A stretch of 64,000 bases of DNA, taken from the NCBI GenBank assembly GCA_016125505.1, contig WGLP01000009.1:86277-150276 (forward strand). Direction: 5' to 3'. The notes beneath the pieces are model-generated. The model worked only from the letters and a program-made list of their open reading frames with translations. It had not been told where the DNA came from and did no database searches. The translations under genes and the position numbers were made by a program. The stretch is from Gammaproteobacteria bacterium. GTDB taxonomy: Bacteria > Pseudomonadota > Gammaproteobacteria > UBA6429 > Thiohalophilaceae. Below are positions 35,395-44,022 of the stretch, piece after piece (the first letter of the stretch is position 1; the number at the start of each line of letters is the position of its first letter).

Positions 35395-36300
35395 CTAACC
35401 TTTCCCGCGCGTCCGCGTCTTGTTGGGCTTGGCGTTTTTTTCAATAAACTCAATCATCATGCCAGCGATGTCCTTGCCGGTCGCGGACTCAATGCCCTCC
35501 AGCCCGGGCGAAGAGTTGACCTCCATCACGACCGGCCCGTGATTGGAGCGCAGGATATCCACGCCGGCGACGTTCAGACCGAGGATATTCGCGGCGCGTA
35601 CCGCCGTCGAACGCTCTTCCGGCGTCAGTTTGATAATCTCCGCCCGACCGCCTCGATGCAGGTTGGAGCGAAACTCCCCTTCCTTGGCCGTGCGTTTCAT
35701 CGCCGCAACCACCTTCTCGCCGATGACAAAACAGCGAATATCGCTGCCACCGGCCTCCTTGATGAATTCCTGCACCATGATATTCGCACTCAGGCCCATA
35801 AAGGCCTCGATAACACTCTCCGCCGCCTTTTGCGTCTCCGCCAGTACCACACCAATCCCCTGGGTCCCCTCCAGCAGTTTGATCACCAGCGGTGCACCAC
35901 CCACGATCCGGATCACATCCTGGATATCATCGGGAGAATGCGCAAAACCGGTAACGGGCAAGCCCACTCCCTTGCGCGACAGCAACTGCAAGGAACGCAA
36001 CTTGTCTCGTGCGCGGGAGATGGCAACGGATTCATTGAGGGGATAAACCCCCATCATTTCGAACTGACGCAATACCGCCGTGCCGTAAAAAGTAATCGAC
36101 GCGCCGATGCGGGGGATGACCGCTTCAAACCCGGACAACTCGTCTCCCTTGTAATGCACGGTCGGATCGAGTGAAGTGATATCCATATAACAGTGCAGGG
36201 TGTCGACGACGCGCACTTCATGCCCGCGCGACTTCGCCGCTTCCACCAGGCGGCGGGTCGAGTACAGCCTGGTATTGCGGGAAAGGATCAGGATTTTCAT
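35395..36300 (-). CDS. rimK: ATP-grasp glutamate ligase RimK
   Basis: This 301-residue ATP-grasp enzyme has the RimK N-terminal Rossmann-like domain (about 1-95) and the ATP-grasp domains (about 100-290). Typical segments are [10 protein letters not shown] at about 141-150 and the Mg-binding end [14 protein letters not shown] near 255-268. RimK adds glutamate residues to the C-terminus of ribosomal protein S6 and makes poly-glutamate in E. coli. The start overlaps the rimB stop by four bases, as in many rimB-rimK pairs. Confidence 0.93.
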   Translation of the reverse strand: MKILILSRNTRLYSTRRLVEAAKSRGHEVRVVDTLHCYMDITSLDPTVHYKGDELSGFEAVIPRIGASITFYGTAVLRQFEMMGVYPLNESVAISRARDKLRSLQLLSRKGVGLPVTGFAHSPDDIQDVIRIVGGAPLVIKLLEGTQGIGVVLAETQKAAESVIEAFMGLSANIMVQEFIKEAGGSDIRCFVIGEKVVAAMKRTAKEGEFRSNLHRGGRAEIIKLTPEERSTAVRAANILGLNVAGVDILRSNHGPVVMEVNSSPGLEGIESATGKDIAGMMIEFIEKNAKPNKTRTRGKG

Positions 36301-36764
36301 ACCGGTTTTTTCCTTCTTCGTTTCGAGCCCAACGATTCCAGATAGGATGACGCCGGGTCAACAACATACAATTTGCGCAGGGCCGTGCGACCGAGCAACA
36401 TGCGAAAACCCATACTGTCGCGATTGGTCAGGGTAATCTCGATTGGCCAGGTCATATCGCCGAGTTTGACCAGGCTCTCGATGACATAACGTAACTCGCT
36501 GTGTCCACCGGAATCGGTTACCTGGCGCTGATCACGTACCGGTGCCTCGCAAAAGACTTCCACATCAATCCGTTTTTGAAACGGATGAATGCCGAAACGG
36601 ACATAGCGTTTGTGATCTTTGCTGAACTCTTCAATACTGAAGGCGTGCAGGGAGGAGGTGCGGGCACCGGTGTCTACCTTGGCCTTGACCAGTTCAATGC
36701 CAAGTTCCGGTAGGGAAACCCATTCACGCCAGCCGAGAACTTTTCGCTCTTTCACGCCAGACAA
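36297..36764 (-). CDS. rimB: RimB-type retropepsin-like protease (ATP-grasp-associated)
   Basis: This 155-residue protein is of the RimB/ATP-dependent zinc protease family. The N-terminal Gly-Trp-Arg-Glu-Trp-Val motif and the aspartic protease-like Asp31-Thr-Gly-Ala-Arg (about 31-35) are characteristic, as is Leu-Leu-Gly-Arg-Thr-Ala-Leu near the C-terminus. In Pseudomonas the homologue acts with RimK on ribosomal protein S6 glutamylation. The tail is basic (Lys/Arg-rich). Confidence 0.88.
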   Translation of the reverse strand: MSGVKERKVLGWREWVSLPELGIELVKAKVDTGARTSSLHAFSIEEFSKDHKRYVRFGIHPFQKRIDVEVFCEAPVRDQRQVTDSGGHSELRYVIESLVKLGDMTWPIEITLTNRDSMGFRMLLGRTALRKLYVVDPASSYLESLGSKRRRKKPV

Positions 36765-36845
36765 TCTTTGTAATGGTTAGGAATGTTTGAGTGCCTGCCG
36801 TACACAGGCCTTCACGGTTCTGTGTTGTTACTATAGCACACAAGC

Positions 36846-37652
36846 TCAGAACAGCTTGTCCAGAAGGGTAATGATAATCTCGATAACAATCAGAATCACG
36901 ATATACCATTCCACCCGCAACGAACGATTGTGCTGCAACAGGTCGAGTATGGTTTCGGTGGCACGCGAGATCAGCGCAAGTTTCCGCTCCAGCGCAATAT
37001 GGCGTTCCTTGATTTCATACTCGTCTTCCATGCGCTGGTACAAACGCTCCAGCATCGGATACTGCCACAACAGTTCCGGCTTGTCGCTTACCTCGACCCT
37101 GCCAACCATCTTGCTTTGGATCGAGAGGATTTCGCCGATACGCTGCAGTAACACCTTGTTGCCGGTACCGCCACGCCCCTTGCTTTTCAGCTGGTCTGCC
37201 AGCGGCTCCACCTGATCGAAAGTCGAACCAACCGCCTTTTCGTAATAGGCCAATACGACACTTTTGGCCAGGACACCGGCTACCACTTGCAGACGCTGGA
37301 TCGAGACATCGTTGAGGACAAGCGCCTCTTCTATAAAATTATCGCTGTTCTCCTTAACCCGCAGGTCAAGGGTTTCATCCTCGATATCCTTATGCGGGTC
37401 GCGCAGATAAGGGCCGAGTTCTTCCAGCAGGCGGTTTTCTTCCAGCGCACTCAGTCCAAACATGACACAAACGCCATAGCGGAACAGGACCACGATTCCT
37501 TGATGGCCATAATGAATCGCCAGAGGGTTAGTCGCGATAAACTGCGTTTGACGGAACTGTTTCAGCTCCAGCCGTTGACTGAGGTAAACTGCACGGCATT
37601 TGATGACCTTGCCGTTGTCGGCCGAAAGCATATCCGTTGCCACGGCATTCAT
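36846..37652 (-). CDS. RMD1/YagE (DUF155) family protein
   Basis: This 268-residue protein has the RMD1/DUF155 fold known from yeast Rmd1 and Rmd8 and bacterial relatives. It begins with a beta-rich part, includes a helical stretch with Leu-Val-Leu-Asn-Asp, and ends with a single C-terminal membrane anchor (about 246-266) and a coiled-coil-like segment before it. The molecular function of the family is not established. The start overlaps the upstream ATP-grasp gene by four bases, so the two proteins are likely made together. It sits between two ligase genes. Confidence 0.8.
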   Translation of the reverse strand: MNAVATDMLSADNGKVIKCRAVYLSQRLELKQFRQTQFIATNPLAIHYGHQGIVVLFRYGVCVMFGLSALEENRLLEELGPYLRDPHKDIEDETLDLRVKENSDNFIEEALVLNDVSIQRLQVVAGVLAKSVVLAYYEKAVGSTFDQVEPLADQLKSKGRGGTGNKVLLQRIGEILSIQSKMVGRVEVSDKPELLWQYPMLERLYQRMEDEYEIKERHIALERKLALISRATETILDLLQHNRSLRVEWYIVILIVIEIIITLLDKLF

Positions 37653-39118
37653 ACTGACCTGCGCATTTCCCAGCGGCGGACAAATTCTTCCAGTATGCGT
37701 GTGTATAACTCGTCACCCAAGATCGTATCCTCCACACCGGCGTCGATATTGGGATTATCGTTTACTTCCATGACATAGATACCCTTGTCATTTTGTTTCA
37801 GATCAACACCGTACAACCCATCGCCAATTGCACTCGCCGCCTTGAGGGCGATATTGATAATCTTGGGGTCCACATCCTCCAGACGCCAGGCCTTGAAGGT
37901 GCCTTCGATAGCCTTACCATTGCTTTCATGTTTTACAATCTGCCAGTGCGCCTTACTCATAAAGTATTGGCAGACGAACAGCGGTTTATTGGCAAGTACG
38001 CCGACACGCCAGTCGAATTCGGTATACATGTACTCCTGGATCAAAATAATGTCAGAGTCTTTGAACAGAATCTTCGCATATTCCCGCGCCTGATCCAGAT
38101 TTTCCGCCTTGTATATCCCGCGGGAAAACGCGCCGTCAGGAATCTTCAGCACCAGCGGAAACTGCAGTGTATCTTCCGCCAGTTTGAAATCCTTTTCGGT
38201 CAGGATCATCGTCTTTGGAATGGGGATACGTTGTGTCGTCAACAACTCGGTCAGATAGACCTTGTTCGTACATTTGAGAATGGACACGGGATCGTCGATC
38301 ACCACCATGCCCTCGGCCTGCGCCTTCTTGGCAAACGTGTAGGTGTAGTGCTCAATGGCGGTCGTCTCACGTATTAACAGGCCATCGTATTCCGCCAGGC
38401 TGTCGAGATCCTTTTTCTCGATCAATTCGACATCAATCCCGAGCTTTTTGCCCATCGAAATAAATTTATTCAAAGCGCCTTTATTTGACGGCGCCAGTTT
38501 TTCCTGTGGATTATACAAAATGGCGAGATCGTATTTGGATACCCAGCGCGTGCGTGGCTTGTTCCAGCGCCGCCCCATATAGCTGTTGAAATACGTCGTA
38601 AACAGCGCCAGTTGTTCCGCATTCAGGTTATTAAGGTACATGGGGCGAATGCTGCGGATCTGCCAGATATTGGTCTTGCGAAACTCGACTCGCAAAAACG
38701 GACAGGGGAAAATTTCGAAGATCGAATGCGCCAGGTCCCTCAGATCCGGCGGATGACACAATCCGAAAATAATGTCCAGCTCGATCCCCGTCGCATACGC
38801 CGAGACCTGATGCTTGCGGATGGCCTTGTCAATTTCAGAGTTAATGAAATCGACTTCCATACTGTAAATAGATTTGCGGCTCAAGTCAGTGAGCGTCTGC
38901 ACCGAGGGCTGGGCCTTCTGACCACGGGCCTCGGCGAGCAATGAGACATAATAGCCAATACTCAAATAACTGTAGCTTCGGCACAGATTGATGACACGCA
39001 GGCCGCGCTTGCTTAAGGCATCATCCCCTTTAATGTATTCTTTGGCGGTAACCACGGTTACCTGGGGAAACTCGTCTTTCCAGTCTTTGCTTTTCTCGAC
39101 CACTAGCAGGTATTTCAC
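37649..39118 (-). CDS. RimK-like ATP-grasp protein with N-terminal extension
   Basis: This 489-residue protein has a GTG start (Shine-Dalgarno GGAGG five bases upstream; stop of the preceding gene immediately before). The N-terminal 200 residues form a domain seen only in this RimK-like group, beginning Met-Lys-Tyr-Leu-Leu-Val-Val-Glu-Lys. The C-terminal 270 residues are an ATP-grasp domain ending with the Mg-binding MEVNDNPNIDAG near 460. It should form an amide bond between an acyl phosphate and an amine, but acceptor and donor are unknown. It is coupled to a GNAT/C39 peptidase gene before it and an RMD1 gene after it. Confidence 0.88.
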   Translation of the reverse strand: MKYLLVVEKSKDWKDEFPQVTVVTAKEYIKGDDALSKRGLRVINLCRSYSYLSIGYYVSLLAEARGQKAQPSVQTLTDLSRKSIYSMEVDFINSEIDKAIRKHQVSAYATGIELDIIFGLCHPPDLRDLAHSIFEIFPCPFLRVEFRKTNIWQIRSIRPMYLNNLNAEQLALFTTYFNSYMGRRWNKPRTRWVSKYDLAILYNPQEKLAPSNKGALNKFISMGKKLGIDVELIEKKDLDSLAEYDGLLIRETTAIEHYTYTFAKKAQAEGMVVIDDPVSILKCTNKVYLTELLTTQRIPIPKTMILTEKDFKLAEDTLQFPLVLKIPDGAFSRGIYKAENLDQAREYAKILFKDSDIILIQEYMYTEFDWRVGVLANKPLFVCQYFMSKAHWQIVKHESNGKAIEGTFKAWRLEDVDPKIINIALKAASAIGDGLYGVDLKQNDKGIYVMEVNDNPNIDAGVEDTILGDELYTRILEEFVRRWEMRRSV

Positions 39119-40222
39119 TTATTCCTCCATTTTGCGTTGTTTAACGATCAACACCGCTTTTTGCCCTGCTTTACCGTAGCGCGCCATCAACTCAAAGTCA
39201 CGCTTGGCGATGGGCATATTCATGCAGTCCGTCGCTGTCTTGCCAACGTCATAATCCACGAAAGGATCATGTACATAGATATATTTTTCATCGAAACCGG
39301 TCACAACCACCCAATGTGGAAATTTTTCATGATAGATACGGTACGAACTGATCAACACGACCGGAATACCACCTTTATTAAATTCCTCTTCCAGATGCGT
39401 CACGTTCAGCCGCCCTTTGTGAATTTTGACAGGCAGTTTTTTCAGTTCTTTCAGGAAATCCTCCTGAACCAGACGCATGACTTCCTTCTTTTCTTCACTG
39501 CGTACTGAATCGATAAACATCGGACCTTTGTCACTCACATAAATTTCGACATCGAAGCCTCGATGATAGGCGGCCAACGCAAGTCCATACGGCCCGCAGC
39601 CACCGTGCCCCGAGGTCATGAAGATGGTGGTCGATTCCCGCCACAACCGCAGTTCCAGTTTACGGTTACACTTGATTGCAGGGATGAGTGAATGCATCGC
39701 CATCATCAAGGCCGAAGGGCCACAGGTAAACTCCAGGGTCTGCTCGTAGAAAGGTACTTTCGCCAAAGCCGGTTTGAGCTGCGGTGCCAGACTCTTTTCA
39801 TAACGCAGCGCCTGCATCCCGTCCTCATAATAATCGTCGACTGCACCGATCTGCCGATAGCCCTGGCTTTCGTACAATGCCCTCGCGTTTGTACCGTCGG
39901 CACGCACCTCCAGGCGCATGGCAATACAACCGTGGGCGATGGCATGCTCCTCCGTCGCCTGCATGAGCGCGCGGCCGATACCTTTACCCTGCCAGTCCGG
40001 GTCCACCGCCAGAGAATAGAGGCGTGCCAGCGAGGTGCCGGTGTTGAATAGCAGCATGGCATAACCGGCAACCTTGCCGCCCTCCTCGTCAATCAAGGTA
40101 ACCGCATTGGCTTTGCTGAGCAGGTAACGAAAGGTCCGACGGGAAAACCGGTCTAACTCAAAGGCGCGTTTTTCGATCGTGATGAGAGATTCCAAATCAC
40201 CGAGGATTGCAGTTCGGATCAT
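39119..40222 (-). CDS. Fused GNAT acetyltransferase and C39-like peptidase
   Basis: This 367-residue fusion has a GNAT acetyltransferase domain (about 1-145) with the acetyl-CoA loop Gln78-Gly-Lys-Gly-Ile-Gly83. A papain-like C39-type peptidase domain follows (about 155-367), with catalytic Cys167 in Phe-Thr-Cys-Gly-Pro-Ser and His in Phe-Pro-His-Trp-Val-Val-Val. The fold combination points to acylating an N-terminus or amine and cleaving or processing a peptide. It heads a six-gene minus-strand operon and abuts the ATP-grasp gene. The substrate is not known. Confidence 0.85.
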   Translation of the reverse strand: MIRTAILGDLESLITIEKRAFELDRFSRRTFRYLLSKANAVTLIDEEGGKVAGYAMLLFNTGTSLARLYSLAVDPDWQGKGIGRALMQATEEHAIAHGCIAMRLEVRADGTNARALYESQGYRQIGAVDDYYEDGMQALRYEKSLAPQLKPALAKVPFYEQTLEFTCGPSALMMAMHSLIPAIKCNRKLELRLWRESTTIFMTSGHGGCGPYGLALAAYHRGFDVEIYVSDKGPMFIDSVRSEEKKEVMRLVQEDFLKELKKLPVKIHKGRLNVTHLEEEFNKGGIPVVLISSYRIYHEKFPHWVVVTGFDEKYIYVHDPFVDYDVGKTATDCMNMPIAKRDFELMARYGKAGQKAVLIVKQRKMEE

Positions 40223-40450
40223 GGGTGTCGGGATTTGCGCATTCTGGATACCTCCAGGCGTCGTTGGATTAAGTGTGTATGTAATAGTTCAATCATAACG
40301 GATGTAAAGCCCTGTGCCGATAAAATCTGGCGACAGACCCTTACCGCACTCTCGCCTGGTCGAACCGGTTGCTGCCTCCCACCCGGCCCAAGGTCGGAGT
40401 ATCGTCAATAGAAAGAATTGATTCTTTTGAGAAAAATTTCGAATTTGTGC

Positions 40451-40480
40451 TTGCAGCTTACCCTAACTTTTGGATATATA
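40451..40480 (+). promoter_or_regulatory. Promoter of the LysR-family gene
   Basis: TTGCAG (40451-40456) and TATATA (40475-40480) with an 18-base spacer resemble a sigma-70 promoter. Transcription would begin near 40487, downstream of the upstream in-frame starts. This supports the TTG start at 40513. Confidence 0.5.
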
Positions 40481-40512
40481 GTCAAAAAATTCCTCTCAGG
40501 GAGTTCTGGTCA

Positions 40513-41379
40513 TTGGACGTTGACGCCTTAAAAACCTTCCTTGAAGTCAATCGTACCCGTCATTTCGGGCAGGCGGCTGACAACTTGTACCTCAGCCAAT
40601 CTGCTGTCTCCGCCAGGATCCGCATGCTGGAACAAGAGGTCGGCGTTCCCCTCTTTACTCGCCAGCGCAACAATATCCAATTAACTGCCGCCGGACAGCG
40701 TCTGCTCCAGTATGCGGAAAATATCCTGACCACCTGGCATCGCGCGAAGCAGGAAATCGGCACCAATGACGCCGCACAGATCCCCTTCACTATCGGCATC
40801 ATGCCGAGCCTCTGGGATATCCTCCTGCAGCCCTGGATTGATTACATGCAGGAAACCCTGCCTGACCTCATCATCCACGCCGAGAGTAATGACCCTGTCG
40901 CCTTACTCCGCCGTATCAAGGAAGGCACCATGGACCTGGCCTTCTGTTTCGATTATCCGCAGAGCAGCGATGTCGAAATAGTCGAGATCATGCAAATCCC
41001 GTTAATTCTCGTCAGTAGCAGTCCAGGCCTCACTGTCGAACAGGCGCTCTCGACAAACTACATGCTGGTGGACTGGGGGACTTCGTTCGCCAATGCGCAT
41101 GCCCATCATTTTGCGAACATGCCTGCGGCGCACAGGCGACTTGCCTTTGGCCGTATGGCGAAGGATTTGATCCTGAGCCACGGCGGTAGTGCCTATCTTG
41201 GCGAACCGATGGTGCGGGAAGAACTGCGCAAGAAGAAACTATTCCGGATCAAATCAGCACCGGTGATCAATCGCGGTGCCTATGCGGCCTATTCACAGGA
41301 AAATGAGAAGACTGCGACGATCCAGCATGCACTGAAGTTTTTCGAGAGAAGCCGCGTTCAGACCGTCCAGGCAGTCTGA
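40513..41379 (+). CDS. HdfR-like LysR-family transcriptional regulator
   Basis: I chose a TTG start at 40513. It lies 9 bases after an AGGGAG site, downstream of a promoter-like pair, and gives the family N-terminus Met-Asp-Val-Asp-Ala-Leu-Lys-Thr-Phe-Leu. The open frame extends to 40369. The 288-residue protein has the LysR winged helix (1-65, with Phe-Gly-Gln-Ala-Ala and Leu-Ser-Gln-Ser-Ala-Val-Ser) and a two-lobed effector domain (about 90-288). The N-terminal half is very close to HdfR, which represses flhDC in E. coli. The effector and target here are unknown. It is divergent from the ATP-grasp operon, whose first gene starts 290 bases away. Confidence 0.88.
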   Translation: MDVDALKTFLEVNRTRHFGQAADNLYLSQSAVSARIRMLEQEVGVPLFTRQRNNIQLTAAGQRLLQYAENILTTWHRAKQEIGTNDAAQIPFTIGIMPSLWDILLQPWIDYMQETLPDLIIHAESNDPVALLRRIKEGTMDLAFCFDYPQSSDVEIVEIMQIPLILVSSSPGLTVEQALSTNYMLVDWGTSFANAHAHHFANMPAAHRRLAFGRMAKDLILSHGGSAYLGEPMVREELRKKKLFRIKSAPVINRGAYAAYSQENEKTATIQHALKFFERSRVQTVQAV

Positions 41380-41385
41380 ACGCGG
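41352..41385. terminator. Hairpin between convergent LysR and PA3496-family genes
   Basis: A 12-bp perfect stem (41352-41363 with 41374-41385, loop of 10) includes the TGA stop of the LysR gene (41377-41379) and ends seven bases from the stop of the convergent gene. No T-run follows, so I regard it as a possible bidirectional terminator or mRNA 3' barrier, not a certain one. Confidence 0.5.
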
Positions 41386-41391
41386 AACAGG

Positions 41392-41634
41392 TTACAGATA
41401 GTCGAAGTCGTCACCCAATTCTTTTTTCAGGCGACGTTCTTCCAGGTAATTCTCGAGCCGGCGACGCATGGCCATCTTCTGGTCCACACTGACCTCGGCC
41501 TTTGCAAGCACACTCGATTCATCAAAATCAGTTTCGCCCTCCTCAACCACGTCATCATCCAACATTTCGTCGGTACGCTTCTTGACTTGGGTCTGCGCCT
41601 CTTTTGACAGAGCGGCTTTACTCTTTTTGGGCAT
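41392..41634 (-). CDS. PA3496-family small acidic protein
   Basis: This 80-residue, highly charged protein starts at the ATG at 41634; an in-frame TTG two codons upstream is less likely. It is lysine-rich at the N-terminus, acidic in the middle, with a helical C-terminal region (KMAMRRRLENYLEERRLK) and a final Asp-Asp-Phe-Asp-Tyr-Leu. The C-terminal part resembles the PA3496 family of Pseudomonas, whose function is poorly known and has been linked to the cell envelope. In this family it is often next to an HdfR-like regulator, as here. Confidence 0.7.
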   Translation of the reverse strand: MPKKSKAALSKEAQTQVKKRTDEMLDDDVVEEGETDFDESSVLAKAEVSVDQKMAMRRRLENYLEERRLKKELGDDFDYL

Positions 41635-41736
41635 AAGCAATCACTCCACACAGTGTTGACAGTAACTATATCGGCAATTTGAGCCGGGTTAATTAGGCGC
41701 ATAGATAGGGGCAAACCCCTTAAAAGTAAATATCAT

Positions 41737-41764
41737 AAAATCGATTGTGACAATCGATTTTTTT
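41737..41764 (-). terminator. Terminator-like palindrome downstream of ssb
   Basis: An 11-bp perfect stem (41737-41747 with 41751-41761) with a 3-base loop, flanked by A/T tracts on both sides, lies about 110 bases after the ssb stop. Read on the minus strand it has a short T-run, and on the plus strand a seven-T run. It probably ends ssb transcripts. Confidence 0.6.
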
Positions 41765-41872
41765 AGATTTCAGGGCGCGGGCGGAAAGAGCGGTGGGAGA
41801 AAGAAAGTACTATATAAAACAGAAAGCTAGACCGGACTTCCCTGTCCAGGCACTGATCAGATTCAGCCTTCG

Positions 41873-42310
41873 TTAAAATGGGATATCGTCATCAAAATCG
41901 CCGGCGGCGGCCATTTGCGGTTCATTTGCCATATCCATGTCTGGCGGCGGGCTGCTGAAGTTATTACTGCCACCCTTGGAATCCAGCATTTGCATCTCGT
42001 TGGCGACGATTTCCGTGGTATAGCGGTCCTGTCCCTGGTTGTCCTGCCATTTCCGGGTTTGCAGTTTACCTTCGATGTAGACCTTGGAGCCCTTTTTCAG
42101 ATACTCCCCCGCAATCTCGGCCAGGCGGCGGAAGAACACTACACGGTGCCACTCTGTACGTTCCTGTTGCTCACCGGTATTTTTATCCTTCCAGCCTTCG
42201 GAGGTAGCAATCGTGACATTGGCAACCGCCTGTCCGTTCGGCATATAGCGTACCTCCGGATCACGTCCCAGGTTACCAATCAAAATGACTTTATTGACCC
42301 CTCTTGCCAT
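41873..42310 (-). CDS. ssb: Single-stranded DNA-binding protein
   Basis: This 145-residue protein has the OB-fold domain (1-110: [19 protein letters not shown], then Trp and Phe base-stacking residues) and a short linker. It ends in the acidic tip Asp-Phe-Asp-Asp-Asp-Ile-Pro-Phe, which recruits repair and replication proteins. The linker is shorter than in E. coli SSB (178 residues). The yajR/uvrA neighbourhood is typical of gammaproteobacteria. Confidence 0.96.
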   Translation of the reverse strand: MARGVNKVILIGNLGRDPEVRYMPNGQAVANVTIATSEGWKDKNTGEQQERTEWHRVVFFRRLAEIAGEYLKKGSKVYIEGKLQTRKWQDNQGQDRYTTEIVANEMQMLDSKGGSNNFSSPPPDMDMANEPQMAAAGDFDDDIPF

Positions 42311-42440
42311 ATATCCTCCAAAATCAGATGCTTATGCTAACTACTTGAAAATACTATTAACTTTGCCCGAGACTATGGGCTAGCCGTACAGGGTACGGCG
42401 ACCCTGCCAGCACTGCAAGGTGGTACTGCAAAATTATGTG

Positions 42441-43835
42441 TTAATCCGGTGTCGCCACAGAATAGGCGTACAGGGCCTCCTTATCCACGACCTTGTTGTC
42501 AACCTTAAGATAGGCGACCCGGTCTTCAGGAATGACCACTGCCTCGGCCACACCCGGGATTTGTGCCAGCTCCACGCCCAAGGCCTGTGCCTTGGCCCGG
42601 TCGATGTCACCCACATTGAGCAGGAAGGTGCTGAGATAACGTGGATTACGCATGGTCAGCGCGGCCAACAGCCACAGGAAGGTCATACCGGCACAAAACA
42701 GGAAGACGCCACTGTAGCTATGGTGTTGAAACATCCAGCCGCCGGCCCAGCCCCCGACGAAAATGCCTAAGAATTGGGAACTGGAATAGATGCCCATGGC
42801 CGTGCCCTTGGACTGGGGTGGCGCCATTTTGGATATCAGCGAGGGTAAGGTCGCCTCAAGCAGATTGAAAGCGGCAAAAAACAACCACAGCGCGATCACA
42901 ATGGCGCTGAGTGAACCGTGAAACTCAAACAGGCTCAGGTTGGCCAGGGCAAGGACCGCGATGGCCCCCGCAAAGATTTGTTTCATCCGCCGCTTCTTCT
43001 CGGCAATGATGATAAACGGGATCATAGAGAAGAAACCCACCGCCATCACTGGCAAGTAGACATACCAGTGGTGCGCTGCGGGCAGGCCAGCCACATCGCG
43101 CAGGGCGACCGGCAGCGCCACAAACAAGGCGGTCAGAACCAGGTGCATGGTGAAAATACCCAGGTTCAGGCGCAGCAATTGAGTGTCGTAGAGGACCTCC
43201 TTGAACTGGGCCGGCACAGCCTGGGTGTCGCGGTGCAAACGCGAATGCTTCGGGGTAGGCACCCACAGATAGAGTACGCCAATCCCCGCCAGGCCCAGAA
43301 CGGCAATCAGCCAAAAGATGCCAGAGAGGCCAATCCAGCTATTGAGCAACGGGCCAGCAATCATGGCAACGGAAAAGGATACGCCAATGGTCGTGCCGAT
43401 GATGGCCATGACTTTGAGTCGGTGTTCCTCACGGGTCAGGTCTGCGGCCAGGGCCAGGACCGCCGAACCGACGGCTCCGCCACCCTGGAGTGCGCGGCCA
43501 ATAATGATGCCCACGATACTGTGCGCATGGGTGGCAATGGCGGCCACAACGCTGCCGATGATGAAAATGACGAGGCCAAGAGTAATGATCGGCTTACGCC
43601 CGACACGATCGGAGAGCATGCCAAAGGGGATCTGGAGGATGGCCTGGGCCAGACCGTAAATGCCAATCGCCAGGCCAATCATGGTCGGGGTCACACCCTC
43701 CAGCCCGTGGGCGTAGAGGGAGAAGACAGGCAGTATCATGAACAGACCGAGCATCCGGAAGGAGTAGATACTGGCCAGGGAGAAGGCCGAGCGACGCTCG
43801 CTGGCGAAAATCATCTCAGGATTACTGGAAGTCAT
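42441..43835 (-). CDS. MFS transporter, YajR-like, with C-terminal ferredoxin-like domain
   Basis: This 464-residue protein has twelve hydrophobic segments of the major facilitator superfamily (about 15-395). The conserved Gly-x-x-Ser-Asp-Arg-Val-Gly-Arg-Lys-Pro motif A is between segments 2 and 3. Residues about 397-464 form a small alpha/beta domain like the YAM domain of E. coli YajR, which is absent from most MFS members. The ATG at 43835 was preferred over a TTG two codons upstream. Its substrate is unknown; it is not safe to call it a drug efflux pump. It is divergent from uvrA. Confidence 0.85.
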   Translation of the reverse strand: MTSSNPEMIFASERRSAFSLASIYSFRMLGLFMILPVFSLYAHGLEGVTPTMIGLAIGIYGLAQAILQIPFGMLSDRVGRKPIITLGLVIFIIGSVVAAIATHAHSIVGIIIGRALQGGGAVGSAVLALAADLTREEHRLKVMAIIGTTIGVSFSVAMIAGPLLNSWIGLSGIFWLIAVLGLAGIGVLYLWVPTPKHSRLHRDTQAVPAQFKEVLYDTQLLRLNLGIFTMHLVLTALFVALPVALRDVAGLPAAHHWYVYLPVMAVGFFSMIPFIIIAEKKRRMKQIFAGAIAVLALANLSLFEFHGSLSAIVIALWLFFAAFNLLEATLPSLISKMAPPQSKGTAMGIYSSSQFLGIFVGGWAGGWMFQHHSYSGVFLFCAGMTFLWLLAALTMRNPRYLSTFLLNVGDIDRAKAQALGVELAQIPGVAEAVVIPEDRVAYLKVDNKVVDKEALYAYSVATPD

Positions 43836-43958
43836 ACGCAATACGCCTTTTTAGGCGCAACATTTTGCTTCGCCATCGTCATATTTTCGGGATTTTTCAC
43901 GGGACTCTCTTTTAACAATCAATGGGTTATTCGGTTAATACAGCAAATTGTCTCGTCT

Positions 43959-43988
43959 TTGCCTGAGAATGTGACAAGCGCGTATATT
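43959..43988 (+). promoter_or_regulatory. Promoter of uvrA
   Basis: TTGCCT (43959-43964) and TATATT (43983-43988) with an 18-base spacer lie 35 bases before the uvrA ATG. I found no good LexA box (CTGT-N8-ACAG) around it. Confidence 0.5.
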
Positions 43989-44022
43989 AACAGGTTTCAT
44001 TCCATCGGCGAAAAGAGGTTCC

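Noticed and set aside
42383..42399. Small hairpin between yajR-like gene and ssb
   Set aside because: Six-bp stem without a T-run; too weak to call a terminator.
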